The notes under the pieces: model-generated
What the model was told of the DNA's origin: nothing
Database searches by the model: none
What the model saw: the letters and a program-made list of their open reading frames with translations, nothing else
Part shown: positions 9,419 to 17,089 of the stretch, in pieces
How positions within the stretch are numbered: position 1 is the first letter of the stretch
Layout of the letters: each line of letters opens with the position of its first letter
Position numbers and translations under genes: made by a program
Assembly: GCA_036645955.1 (NCBI GenBank)
Contig: JAVXND010000006.1
Span: forward strand, 1-64,000
Direction of reading: 5' to 3'
Source: Limiplasma sp036645955
GTDB lineage: Bacteria; Bacillota; Clostridia; Christensenellales; Aristaeellaceae
DNA: 64,000 nucleotides

Positions 9419-9592
9419 TTGAGTCCCAAGGAGCTTATGTACATCGAGGATGCGCTGGGGCACGAACAGTTTTTACAAAACCAGTGTGCACAGGCCGCGC
9501 AAGCGCTTCAGAACCAAGAACTCAGGAACTATGTAACACAGCTTTCAAGCCAGCACAGCCAGCTTTTTCAAAAGCTGTACCAGCTGGTATGA
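9419..9592 (+). CDS. Small spore-coat-like protein
   Basis: A 57-residue, mostly helical protein beginning MSPKELMYIEDALGHE. It resembles the short coat-associated proteins that sit next to CotF-family genes in many clostridia. The start is a TTG with ACGGAGG 8 bases upstream; the open frame extends further left, but only into the divergent promoter region. It is followed after 19 bases by a CotF-type gene, so the two are likely cotranscribed during sporulation. No sigma-E, sigma-K or sigma-G promoter could be assigned with confidence. The function is inferred from similarity and context. Confidence 0.65.
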   Translation: MSPKELMYIEDALGHEQFLQNQCAQAAQALQNQELRNYVTQLSSQHSQLFQKLYQLV

Positions 9593-9611
9593 GCAAGGAG
9601 GGACGTTTCGC

Positions 9612-9860
9612 ATGAACGACCAAGCCATTATGGAAAACCTGCTTCAAACCACCAAGGGTGTGTGTGACCTCTACATGCATGGCACCATCGAATCCGCTAC
9701 GCCCAATGTGCACACCGCCTTTGATGATGCGCTGGAGCAAAGCCTGTGTATGCAGGATAACATTTACAAGCGCATGTCACAGCAGGGCTGGTACCCAACC
9801 GAACAGGCACCTCAGCCGCAGGTTGACAAAGTCAAAAACAAATTTGCAAGCGTTCAGTAG
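9612..9860 (+). CDS. CotF-family spore coat protein
   Basis: 82 residues matching the Coat_F pattern: an N-terminal helix (AIMENLLQTTKGVCDLYMH), a central helix with HTAFDDALEQ, and the characteristic end of the last helix, QQGWYPTE. Coat_F proteins are ferritin-like helical bundles in the spore coat. AAGGAGGG lies 8 bases ahead of the ATG. It is shorter than CotF of Bacillus and carries only one domain. It forms a pair with the preceding small gene and ends at a strong terminator. Confidence 0.8.
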   Translation: MNDQAIMENLLQTTKGVCDLYMHGTIESATPNVHTAFDDALEQSLCMQDNIYKRMSQQGWYPTEQAPQPQVDKVKNKFASVQ

Positions 9861-9883
9861 GTAAGAAAAAACGGAAGCTGTAT

Positions 9884-9943
9884 ATGCGCCGCCCATTGTG
9901 CGAATGCTCTGTTGAGCGCACAATGAGCGGCGCATGGTTTTTT
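9884..9943 (+). terminator. Strong terminator after the coat-like genes
   Basis: Nineteen-base arms at 9884-9902 and 9917-9935 pair with a single mismatch around a 14-base loop, followed by GGTTTTTT. It separates the coat genes from the convergent Lgt-like operon and might also stop that transcript. Confidence 0.85.
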
Positions 9944-9965
9944 GCCTCGTAAAGCGTTCATCTAC

Positions 9966-10955
9966 CTATTTGTCTGCTTGAAATGGTGCCTGTTCCCCGC
10001 GCTCCGCCAGCGATGCGCTCCGCATGCCGAACAAGCAAGCCCATAGCACCATGCAAGCGCAACCCATGACGGCATAACAGGTGCCTGCCTCCATAAATTG
10101 CAGAAAAGAAATTCGCTGCTCCACCGCAAATTCAAGCAACAGGCACAGCGCGATCATTGCGGCATAGCCTAGGAAGCAAAGCGCACGCTTCAAGGGCTTG
10201 CGCCCCTTGGCACGCAGAAAATAGCACAGAAGCACAAAAAACAGAAGCACGGCGCTGAGCACCTGTGAGCAGCGCACAAAGCCCCATCGCAAGAAGTCAT
10301 CTCGGCGCAGGCTTTCCAACAAAATTTGTGCGGCGGCGTACAGACCCAGCAATAAAAGCACTTTGTCACCCGCTTTGCCGCGCTTCACACATAAAAGCAC
10401 CACAAAAATGCACAGGGCCACCAGTGCGGCAGGGACAAAAACCGCCCATGCCCATGCTTCATAATACGCATCATAGACCGCAAAGGGAAAGTGCGCAAAT
10501 GCGGAGCCATCCTCCAAATAAGCGCCATAGCCCTGCCCTGAAAGGCCTTCCGCTATGCGAGATATGGCTATGAGCAATGCGGCGGCGGGGGAGAGCGCAT
10601 CCATGAAGGGAAGGGCTTGAGCCTTTGAAAGCTTGGCGGCCAGCCATGCGGCAATCGCACAGCCGCTCACTGCGCCGTAGAGCATATAGGGACCCTCCCA
10701 AAAACGGAAAAAGGAACCGGCGGGCAGGTCATAAAGCGCATATTCAAACCTTGCAAGGCAGTAAAACAAATGTGCAAAGAAGAAGCCGAAAAACAACGCA
10801 AGGGGAGCAAAAACAGCGCAGGCCTTTGCATTGATTCCCGCCTTGTGCGACCTGTACAAGCCCAACCACAAACAAAGCCCTATGCCTACGATCCATAAAG
10901 CTTGGTGGGCATAAAGATTGATTTGGCCAACGGTCCCTATGATGACGGGCGACAT
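9966..10955 (-). CDS. Divergent Lgt-like (prolipoprotein diacylglyceryl transferase family) membrane protein
   Basis: 329 residues with about seven membrane helices in the Lgt layout: a YxAHxALW start, a loop with EGPYMLYGAVSG where Lgt has its HG motif, DALSPAAALLIAISRIAEG where Lgt has its GRxGNFxNGE signature, and ESLRRDD near the C-terminal third. Several residues known to be essential in Lgt are replaced: the His of the HG motif, and the Asn and Glu of the signature. The enzyme may therefore have a changed activity or none. The ATG follows the stop of the upstream glycosidase gene by one base, so coupling is tight. Whether this is the cell's only Lgt cannot be judged here. Confidence 0.7.
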   Translation of the reverse strand: MSPVIIGTVGQINLYAHQALWIVGIGLCLWLGLYRSHKAGINAKACAVFAPLALFFGFFFAHLFYCLARFEYALYDLPAGSFFRFWEGPYMLYGAVSGCAIAAWLAAKLSKAQALPFMDALSPAAALLIAISRIAEGLSGQGYGAYLEDGSAFAHFPFAVYDAYYEAWAWAVFVPAALVALCIFVVLLCVKRGKAGDKVLLLLGLYAAAQILLESLRRDDFLRWGFVRCSQVLSAVLLFFVLLCYFLRAKGRKPLKRALCFLGYAAMIALCLLLEFAVEQRISFLQFMEAGTCYAVMGCACMVLWACLFGMRSASLAERGEQAPFQADK

Positions 10956-10956
10956 G

Positions 10957-11859
10957 CTACTGCGCCCTCTTCCCAATGAGGTCTGAAGCGCTTGCAAAAT
11001 AAATCAAATCACAAATATCGCGGCCGCTGGGGTTGGTGTGAAGCTGGGTTTGAAGCAGGAGCACATGCGCGGAGCCTCCGCCATCCAAATTATAGGCGGT
11101 TTGCACCTCGGGCGTGCTTTTTAGAATGAATTTGGTAAAGGTATCAAAGGTAAGGCCTTCCGTGGCATCGCTGGTGCCGTAGCAGAAATAAACGGCGTAT
11201 TCAAGCGGCCCCAATTGCCCAATGGCCAAACGCATCATGGGGTAGCGGCCTTGATAGAGCGAAATGTTGAGCTTGTCAACGGGCTTCCCATTTTCAATGA
11301 GCGTGGGGCCGAAATTGAACGAATTGATGACTTTGTGGCCTGCCGCTTCAAGCTCTGCCACAGCGGCATGTACCGCTTCGCCGGTGGGGGCGGTCAGCGT
11401 GTGAAAATCCGCATTTTCGTCAATGAGGAGCACGTCGTGTATGCCATCGGCACGGTCGCGGTACAGGGTTCCCTGCCGCACCAAATAGCCAAAATCATTG
11501 TATTTGAAAAAGTCACCGTTCAGAGCCAATACGGCGCTTTTCTTTTTGGAAAGCAGTTTGACTTGAATGTACTCTTTTGTGTCATAGCGATCGCGTGTCA
11601 TGGCGGTGCGAAGCTGGGAGGGGTCCGCAATTTTGATTCGCACCACAAAGCACTTGGTTTGGTTATAGACGAGGCGTTCGGTGGTTACGTGAATGGATTC
11701 GTCCTTGTATTCTTCCTTGCCAAGCAGGTTGGCTTTATCGACTTGATAACCGCCGCCTTGGTCAATGGGCAAGGGCTTGATTTCAGCCATTGCACCATTC
11801 CCTAACAAAAGAAAGCAAAGGGCAAGGGAAAGCAGGAAGCGGATTGGTTTGAATGACAT
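10957..11859 (-). CDS. Secreted phosphodiester glycosidase (NAGPA-domain) protein
   Basis: Exported protein with a Sec signal peptide (residues 1-25, ending NGAMA) and one NAGPA/DUF2233 domain. Typical features are an internal ALNGDFF segment, a GPTLIENGKPV segment and the C-terminal NLDGGGSAHVLL motif. Members of this family cleave alpha-N-acetylglucosamine phosphodiesters or act on teichoic-acid-like polymers. The start at 11859 has ACGGAGGAAG 7 bases upstream; a longer frame begins inside the leader. It lies between a paralogue and an Lgt-like gene in one operon, which points to the cell envelope. Confidence 0.88.
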   Translation of the reverse strand: MSFKPIRFLLSLALCFLLLGNGAMAEIKPLPIDQGGGYQVDKANLLGKEEYKDESIHVTTERLVYNQTKCFVVRIKIADPSQLRTAMTRDRYDTKEYIQVKLLSKKKSAVLALNGDFFKYNDFGYLVRQGTLYRDRADGIHDVLLIDENADFHTLTAPTGEAVHAAVAELEAAGHKVINSFNFGPTLIENGKPVDKLNISLYQGRYPMMRLAIGQLGPLEYAVYFCYGTSDATEGLTFDTFTKFILKSTPEVQTAYNLDGGGSAHVLLLQTQLHTNPSGRDICDLIYFASASDLIGKRAQ

Positions 11860-11912
11860 CAATTTTCTTCCTCCGTTATTGGCATCCATATCATTGGGTG
11901 ATGGGGGGATGG

Positions 11913-12842
11913 TTAATCCTCAATCCCCGTATAAGCGGGTACCTGCTCGGAGGTACCTAATGAAATCAAACCAGATACGCTTCGTTCTTTTCGCACCAAA
12001 CCCTTGGGGTTTGAAATTTGAAGCTTTTTGCCCATGAAAAGAATACAGCAGGTTTTACCGCCGTCTAGGTTAAAGGCTTGCTTTGCGCCAAGCTCAGCCA
12101 TTTTTTCGGCCAGCCATTCAAGCGCCACGCCGCCGCTTTGCTTTACGCGCCCTTCCACCGATAGGATGATGTAGTGATTGGCGTCGATGATGCCAATGGC
12201 GGAACGAGGCTCCTTGATGCGAAAGTTCTTGGAAAGAAGCGGGTTGCACTGCCCGTCGCGCACAAGCCAAGGGCCAAAGCTGAGCACGGTATGCGCGCCC
12301 ATTTCGATGTATTCCTCTGCAGTGTGCTCCTTGCTGTCAAACACCTGCATGGTGCCATCGGGGAAAAAGGCCGCCACATCCAATGTAGGCCATGACAGGT
12401 TGCCGTTTTTACGCGTTTTGTTTGAAATAACCTGACCATTTCGAACAATCACGCCAAGGGTTTGATGGTTGTACATGCGGTGTCCAAACTGATCGTCGTT
12501 AATGCCGAACACAGCCTTTTTTTCGCGCAAAAGGCGTTCAGCGTAGAAAAAGCCCTTGCCGGGGTTTTCCTCGTTTGCGGTTAAAAACTGGAGGGGGGAT
12601 TGCGGCGAACAGCGCAGGTCTGCTTCATACCAGAGTATTTTATTTTCTTCATCCTGCTTGCGATTGATTTCAATTCGAACGCCCTGCGCTGTGTTTTCAA
12701 AAAACCAATAGCCATTTTCAAAATCTTCCGTGATGGTTTCCTCTGGTGCGGAAGGGGAAGCGGCTAATGCAGGTACGGAAAAATCAAGCAGGAAACACAG
12801 GGAAAACAGAATGGCCAGAAACCGAATGCTGTGCCGATGCAT
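11913..12842 (-). CDS. Secreted phosphodiester glycosidase (NAGPA-domain) protein, paralogue
   Basis: 309-residue exported protein: a signal peptide (about residues 1-27, ending ALA) and a NAGPA/DUF2233 domain with AVFGINDDQF, GPWLVRDGQ and NLDGGKTCCIL. The last motif differs from the usual NLDGGGS of the family, and also of its downstream neighbour, by having Lys in place of the third Gly. ATG 12842 has TTGGAGG upstream; a TTG at 12857 lies within that site. First gene of the three-gene envelope operon. Confidence 0.86.
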   Translation of the reverse strand: MHRHSIRFLAILFSLCFLLDFSVPALAASPSAPEETITEDFENGYWFFENTAQGVRIEINRKQDEENKILWYEADLRCSPQSPLQFLTANEENPGKGFFYAERLLREKKAVFGINDDQFGHRMYNHQTLGVIVRNGQVISNKTRKNGNLSWPTLDVAAFFPDGTMQVFDSKEHTAEEYIEMGAHTVLSFGPWLVRDGQCNPLLSKNFRIKEPRSAIGIIDANHYIILSVEGRVKQSGGVALEWLAEKMAELGAKQAFNLDGGKTCCILFMGKKLQISNPKGLVRKERSVSGLISLGTSEQVPAYTGIED

Positions 12843-12905
12843 GGGCAAAACCTCCAATGAAATGGCTTGATATAGCCGTTTTTGGAGCGGCTATGTTGCA
12901 TTTAC

Positions 12906-12934
12906 AGATTATCACGAAAAGGGGGGAAAGTCAA
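12906..12934 (-). promoter_or_regulatory. Probable sigma-A promoter of the NAGPA/Lgt-like operon
   Basis: Minus-strand TTGACT, 17-base spacer, TAATCT. The leader between it and the start codon contains a 7-bp stem, ATAGCCG/CGGCTAT (about 12870-12892), with a 9-base loop. Confidence 0.65.
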
Positions 12935-12998
12935 TTCGTGACAGTATAAACGACAAAGGAACCAAAAGGTGATACAGCCAATCTGCGCATTTTCGCTT

Positions 12999-13027
12999 TT
13001 GACTTTCCAATAAAGCAATGATATAAT
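12999..13027 (+). promoter_or_regulatory. Strong sigma-A promoter of the decarboxylase cluster
   Basis: TTGACT, 17-base spacer, perfect TATAAT, about 50 bases ahead of the GTG start of the beta subunit gene. Confidence 0.8.
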
Positions 13028-13079
13028 GCTAAAGATATCTTGGGTGCAAGAAAAGCATACCTATTAAGGGGGAAATAAC

Positions 13080-14300
13080 GTGGATGTACTGGAAATCCTC
13101 AAAGAGCTGTTTGGGGGCGTTCTCTTCTTGGGAACGGTGGAAGGCTTAAAAACGCTCATCATGTTTATCGTTGCGGGTGTACTCATTTATCTTGCTATCA
13201 AAAAGGATTATGAACCCGCGCTCCTTCTGCCAATTGGTTTTGGCGCGATTCTGGCAAACCTTCCGCCTGTCATTGACGCAATTACGAAAATGCCTGCGGC
13301 AAGCGTGCTGGGTACCGAGGGCTTTCTGACGGTTCTGTTTAATTCCGGCATTAAAAATGAACTCTTCCCCATCTTGATTTTCATTGCCGTGGGCGCAATG
13401 ATCGACTTCTCGCCCTTGCTCAAAGATCCCTCGATGATTTTCTTTGGCGCGGCGGCGCAGTTTGGTATTTTCGCGACCTTCCTGATTTCGCTGGTGTTGA
13501 TCCCCATTGTACTGCCCGCAACCGCTGGCAACGATAGCTTGATCATCCGCTTGGCTTCTGCCATTGGCATCATCGGCGCGGCGGATGGCCCCACGACCCT
13601 GTATGTGGCCAATCACTTCAACTTGAAGGATTATATGGCACCCATCAGTGTAGCCGCCTATAGCTATATGGCGCTTGTGCCTGTGATTCAGCCTCCTGTG
13701 ATTCGTGCCCTCACCACCAAAAAAGAGCGCATGATTCGCATGAACTACAACGAGGAACGCGCCTCTAAAACTGCACTGATTATTTTCCCCATTGTGGTCA
13801 CCATTGTTTCGGGCATTATTGTGCCCATGAGCGCACCGCTGATTGGCAGCCTGATGTTTGGTAACCTGATTCGCGAGTGCGGCGTACTGGAGCGCTTGAG
13901 CAAGACCGCACAAAACGAGCTGGCAAACCTGGTTACGATTTTGCTGGGTCTTACCATTGGTTCTACCATGGTGGCGCAGAACTTCCTGCGCTTGGATACC
14001 TTGCTGATCATGGGCTTAGGCTTGTTCGCATTTGTGTTTGATACTGCGGGCGGCGTGCTGTTTGCAAAGCTGCTCAACGTTTTCCGCAAAAACAAAATCA
14101 ACCCCATGGTGGGTGCGGCTGGTATTTCTGCCTTCCCCATGAGTGCGCGCGTCATTCAAAAAATGGCCAAGGAAGAAGACCCCTACAACTTTATTCTCAT
14201 GCAATCCATCAGCGCCAACGTATCGGGTCAGCTTGGCTCTATCGTTGCGGGTGGTATGGTCATTACGTTGGTGAGCATGATGCTGGGCGGCGCTTGGTAG
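13080..14300 (+). CDS. Sodium-pumping decarboxylase beta subunit (OadB/GcdB/MmdB family)
   Basis: Integral membrane protein that couples decarboxylation of a carboxybiotin carrier to sodium export. It has 406 residues and about eleven hydrophobic segments. Family motifs include AIGIIGAADGPTTLYVA, the region around NPMVGAAGISAFPMSARV and the C-terminal SGQLGSIVAGG. The start is GTG with AAGGGGG 7 bases upstream. The next gene is gamma-like, but no carboxyltransferase (alpha) or biotin carrier gene lies nearby, so the substrate (oxaloacetate, glutaconyl-CoA or methylmalonyl-CoA) cannot be named. Confidence 0.93.
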   Translation: MDVLEILKELFGGVLFLGTVEGLKTLIMFIVAGVLIYLAIKKDYEPALLLPIGFGAILANLPPVIDAITKMPAASVLGTEGFLTVLFNSGIKNELFPILIFIAVGAMIDFSPLLKDPSMIFFGAAAQFGIFATFLISLVLIPIVLPATAGNDSLIIRLASAIGIIGAADGPTTLYVANHFNLKDYMAPISVAAYSYMALVPVIQPPVIRALTTKKERMIRMNYNEERASKTALIIFPIVVTIVSGIIVPMSAPLIGSLMFGNLIRECGVLERLSKTAQNELANLVTILLGLTIGSTMVAQNFLRLDTLLIMGLGLFAFVFDTAGGVLFAKLLNVFRKNKINPMVGAAGISAFPMSARVIQKMAKEEDPYNFILMQSISANVSGQLGSIVAGGMVITLVSMMLGGAW

Positions 14301-14340
14301 AATTTTTGAATGGCTTGACGCTTAAATTGGAGGGATTGGG

Positions 14341-14547
14341 ATGTTGATGAATTGGATTATGGGCATGAGCGAGGCGGTAACGGCTACCGCTGCTCCTGCT
14401 GCGGTAAGCCCGCTTGTGGCTTTGCCGTTGTTTACAAAGGGCTTGATTACCACGGTCATCGGCCTGCTGGGCGTATTTATGGTGTTGGCACTGTTCTTTG
14501 TAACCATTAAATTGATGCAGAAAATCAAAACAAAGGGCGATGCATAA
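14341..14547 (+). CDS. Gamma-like subunit of sodium-pumping decarboxylase (OadG-type)
   Basis: 68-residue protein with one membrane helix (about residues 32-58) and a short basic tail (KLMQKIKTKG), the size and build of OadG/MmdD small subunits that hold the complex together. The Ala/Thr-rich N-terminal part is typical. GGAGGG lies 6 bases ahead of the ATG. It sits 40 bases behind the beta subunit gene. The assignment rests on size, topology and neighbour. Confidence 0.72.
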   Translation: MLMNWIMGMSEAVTATAAPAAVSPLVALPLFTKGLITTVIGLLGVFMVLALFFVTIKLMQKIKTKGDA

Positions 14548-14549
14548 GC

Positions 14550-15035
14550 ATGTATATGCAGGATGAATTTTCTGAGTTGAAGAGCAAGCTTGCCCGCCGT
14601 TGGTGGATTGTGAGCTTGCCTACCGCAATTGCTTTGATTGCCGCGATTGTTTTGTTCGTGATCGGTCAAAACAACCGCAGTGAGCATATGTGGATGGTGA
14701 CCGCGGCGCTTACGGTGCTTAGCGGCGGATGCTTTGCATTCTTCTATGGCGTGTATGTACGGCCTGTGCGCTTGTATACAAGGCATGTGAGCTATATGCT
14801 CAACGGCCGCAAGAGAGAAACCACGGGCGTGTTCAAAACCTTCGCTGATGAAATGAGCGATAAAGAAGGCATTGAATGCTATGCATTGCTGCTCAACATT
14901 GGCCAAACCGATGCGGAGGAGGATGACCGTTTGTTTTACTACGATGCACACAAGCCCAAGCCGTCCTTTCCGCTTGGCACGCTTGTGACGGTTTTGAGCA
15001 ATGATCGGATGGTTGCGGACATGCAAGCCGCGTAA
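14550..15035 (+). CDS. Unknown two-helix membrane protein
   Basis: 161 residues. Two membrane helices (about 23-44 and 50-73) follow a short N-terminus with WW, and a soluble C-terminal domain of about 85 residues contains FKTFADEMSDKEGIECY and ends with a segment reading FPLGTLVTVLSNDRMVADM. I do not recognise a family. It begins 2 bases after the gamma-like gene and is followed after about 20 bases by a universal-stress-like gene, so it probably works with, or is regulated together with, the sodium pump. A second in-frame ATG at 14556 is possible. Confidence 0.6.
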   Translation: MYMQDEFSELKSKLARRWWIVSLPTAIALIAAIVLFVIGQNNRSEHMWMVTAALTVLSGGCFAFFYGVYVRPVRLYTRHVSYMLNGRKRETTGVFKTFADEMSDKEGIECYALLLNIGQTDAEEDDRLFYYDAHKPKPSFPLGTLVTVLSNDRMVADMQAA

Positions 15036-15055
15036 CGGGAGGAATGAGAGCCACC

Positions 15056-15448
15056 ATGAACAAACCAACACCCATTCTTGTGCTGGTAACGTTACAGCGT
15101 GCTTGTGCACGGCTGATTCGCAAGGGTGCGGATATGGCCATGAGCAAAGGCTGTCCATTGCTTGTGCTTCATATTGCAAGCAAAGTGCAAAAGAGCGCGG
15201 GGGAACCTGGCATTGATGCACAAACACTGGATTATCTTTATGCGCTTTCCAGCGAGGCGGGTGCGGAAATGTGTGTGCTCACCTCGGATGTACCTGTAAC
15301 AGCCATTGCAAACTATGCGCAGGAAAATGGCGTAAAGCAAGTGGTGCTAGGCGATGGCGAGCGTGCTTGCGGTATTGCTGAAACACTGAGCCGATTACTG
15401 CCTGGTGTGCAGGTGTTGATTGTTCGAGAGGTTGACCTCACGGCTTGA
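15056..15448 (+). CDS. Universal stress protein (UspA-like) domain protein
   Basis: 130 residues with the Usp alpha/beta fold pattern: a first strand (ILVLVTLQR), a second (CPLLVLHIA), AENGVKQVVLGDGE where nucleotide-binding Usp proteins have their glycine loop, and a final strand (VQVLIVREVD). The region is close to the Usp domain of KdpD-like sensors. An ATG at 15044 directly abuts GGGAGGA, so the ATG at 15056 is preferred. Last gene of the decarboxylase cluster. Role inferred as a small nucleotide-binding or signalling partner. Confidence 0.72.
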   Translation: MNKPTPILVLVTLQRACARLIRKGADMAMSKGCPLLVLHIASKVQKSAGEPGIDAQTLDYLYALSSEAGAEMCVLTSDVPVTAIANYAQENGVKQVVLGDGERACGIAETLSRLLPGVQVLIVREVDLTA

Positions 15449-15463
15449 ACAAATGAAAAAAAG

Positions 15464-15506
15464 AAACGCCCTGTGATTGCGGATTCAATGCAATCACAGG
15501 GCGTTT
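15464..15506 (-). terminator. Terminator between convergent Usp-like and hemolysin III genes
   Basis: A perfect 17-bp stem (15464-15480 with 15490-15506) and a 9-base loop. On the minus strand it is followed by TTTCTTTTTTTC, so it is a strong terminator for the hemolysin III homologue. The plus side has only GTTTGTTC and may be weaker. Confidence 0.88.
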
Positions 15507-15508
15507 GT

Positions 15509-16210
15509 TCATAAAACATACTGGTAAATGGATAGGAAGTGAAGCATACTGCCAATCAAACAAAAAAAGTGAAAAATGGAATGAAAGTATTTTCGTTTGG
15601 AGCCGATGGCGTATAAAATAGCGCCCACCGTGTAGGCAATTCCACCCCAGATCAGCAGGGTTACACCAGCGGGGGCCATGGCGGCGCTGAGCGGGCGAAT
15701 GGCAAAAACAATGGCCCAGCCCATGGCTAAATAACAAAAAACAGATACCACCGCATATTTACGCAGGTTGACGGCGTTGAGGGTGACCCCCAGTGCGGCC
15801 GCCGCCCAAATCACGGTAAATAACAGCCAACCCACAGAGCCCTGTAGGGTTACAAGCGTGTAGGGGGTATAGGTGCCTGCAATCAGCAAAAAAATGGTGC
15901 AGTGATCCAGCACACGAAATACGCGCTTGGCCTTGTTGATTTTGAGGGCATGGTAGAGCGTGGAAACCGTGTAAAGCAAGATGAGGGTTGAGCCAAAAAC
16001 GCAAGCACCTGCGATGGAGGCCGCTCCGCGCCCGCCTGATATGGCACGCACAAGGCATAAGACAAGCGCCGCAACGCCAAAAAGAGCACCCACGCCATGG
16101 GAAATGGCGTTGATTAGCTCCTCGCACAGCGTGTATTTAGGGATGGAAATGCGGGGGACTGGTTTTTGGTTTGTTTCTTGGGATTTGCTCAAATGCAAGC
16201 CCACCTCCAT
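15509..16210 (-). CDS. Hemolysin III / TrhA (PAQR) family membrane protein
   Basis: 233 residues with seven membrane helices. PAQR motifs are visible: ELINAISHGVGALFG near the first helix, STLYHAL, FRVLDHCTIFLLIAGTYTP, and FHFFCLIGSMLHF at the end, whose His and Asp residues form the family's metal site. TrhA homologues influence membrane energetics and lipid homeostasis; haemolysis is not established for most. The start is uncertain: ATG 16210 is used, but a TTG at 16198 has GGAGG just upstream. Confidence 0.9.
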   Translation of the reverse strand: MEVGLHLSKSQETNQKPVPRISIPKYTLCEELINAISHGVGALFGVAALVLCLVRAISGGRGAASIAGACVFGSTLILLYTVSTLYHALKINKAKRVFRVLDHCTIFLLIAGTYTPYTLVTLQGSVGWLLFTVIWAAAALGVTLNAVNLRKYAVVSVFCYLAMGWAIVFAIRPLSAAMAPAGVTLLIWGGIAYTVGAILYAIGSKRKYFHSIFHFFCLIGSMLHFLSIYQYVL

Positions 16211-16352
16211 TCGTTTCTCATGATAGCGTCGGAACGGATGAATGTCAAGTTGACTGTGAAATTTGCCCATGCTTTCCGCGTTGCAACTGCAACATACATT
16301 GAAAAAGAGGGGCGGTATGATGAATGCGAAATCAGCAAGGGAGGATTGAACC

Positions 16353-17051
16353 ATGATTCGAAAAATCATTCACATAAATGAGGACAAATGCAATGGGTGC
16401 GGGCTTTGCGCATCTGCCTGCCACGAGGGTGCCATCGGCATGCTGGGCGGCAAAGCAAAGCTCCTGCGCGAGGATTATTGTGATGGACTAGGCAACTGCT
16501 TGCCTGTGTGCCCCACGGGTGCCATTACCTTTGAGGAGCGTGAGGCGGAGGCTTTTAACGAAGCTGCCGTAAAACAAAGCAAAGAAGCTCTGCCGATGCC
16601 CTGCGGCTGTCCGGGCAATTTTGCCAGAACGCTGGAGCATAGGCCAAAAGCGGCTGTGAAAGCACAGCCATGCGCAGGGGTGCAAGCCCCTTCCCAGCTG
16701 AAGCAGTGGCCGGTACAAATCAAGCTTGCCCCCCTCAAAGCGCCCTATTACGAGGATGCTGAGCTGCTTGTGGCGGCTGATTGCACAGCGTATGCTTACG
16801 GTGCGTTTCATGAGGATTTTATGCGCGGACAGGTTACACTGATTGGCTGTCCCAAGCTGGATGAAGGGGATTACAGTGAAAAGCTAACCGAAATTTTGAG
16901 GGCAAACGCCATCAAATCGGTCACGGTGGTGCGCATGGAGGTGCCTTGCTGCGGCGGCATTGAAAAAGCCGTGAAAACAGCCTTGAGCCGTTGCGGCAAA
17001 CAAATTCCCCTTCGGGTTGCGGTGCTGTCAACGGACGCACGGGTTCTATAA
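16353..17051 (+). CDS. 4Fe-4S ferredoxin-domain protein
   Basis: 232 residues. An N-terminal ferredoxin domain has a full cluster motif, CNGCGLCASAC (CX2CX2CX3C), and a second set, CX5CX3CP, in which one expected Cys spacing differs. A middle Cys-rich stretch (CGCPG) and a C-terminal domain with LLVAADCTAYAYGAFH and VPCCGGIEKAV follow. This layout is common in Clostridia as a stand-alone iron-sulfur protein of unknown partner; electron transfer or metal sensing is likely. GGGAGG lies 8 bases ahead of the ATG. It is alone, convergent with the GNAT gene. Confidence 0.85.
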   Translation: MIRKIIHINEDKCNGCGLCASACHEGAIGMLGGKAKLLREDYCDGLGNCLPVCPTGAITFEEREAEAFNEAAVKQSKEALPMPCGCPGNFARTLEHRPKAAVKAQPCAGVQAPSQLKQWPVQIKLAPLKAPYYEDAELLVAADCTAYAYGAFHEDFMRGQVTLIGCPKLDEGDYSEKLTEILRANAIKSVTVVRMEVPCCGGIEKAVKTALSRCGKQIPLRVAVLSTDARVL

Positions 17052-17063
17052 TGGCTTGCAAAG

Positions 17064-17089
17064 GCAGGACGATGCTTCTATCGTCCTGC
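17064..17089. terminator. Hairpin between convergent ferredoxin and GNAT genes
   Basis: A perfect 10-bp stem GCAGGACGAT/ATCGTCCTGC with a 6-base loop, followed by TTT on either side. It overlaps the last four codons of the minus-strand gene. The T tracts are short, so this is only a probable bidirectional terminator. Confidence 0.5.

Noticed and set aside
9290..9463. Upstream extension of the response regulator
   Set aside because: A promoter and a strong ribosome site place the start at 9289; the extension lies across the promoter.
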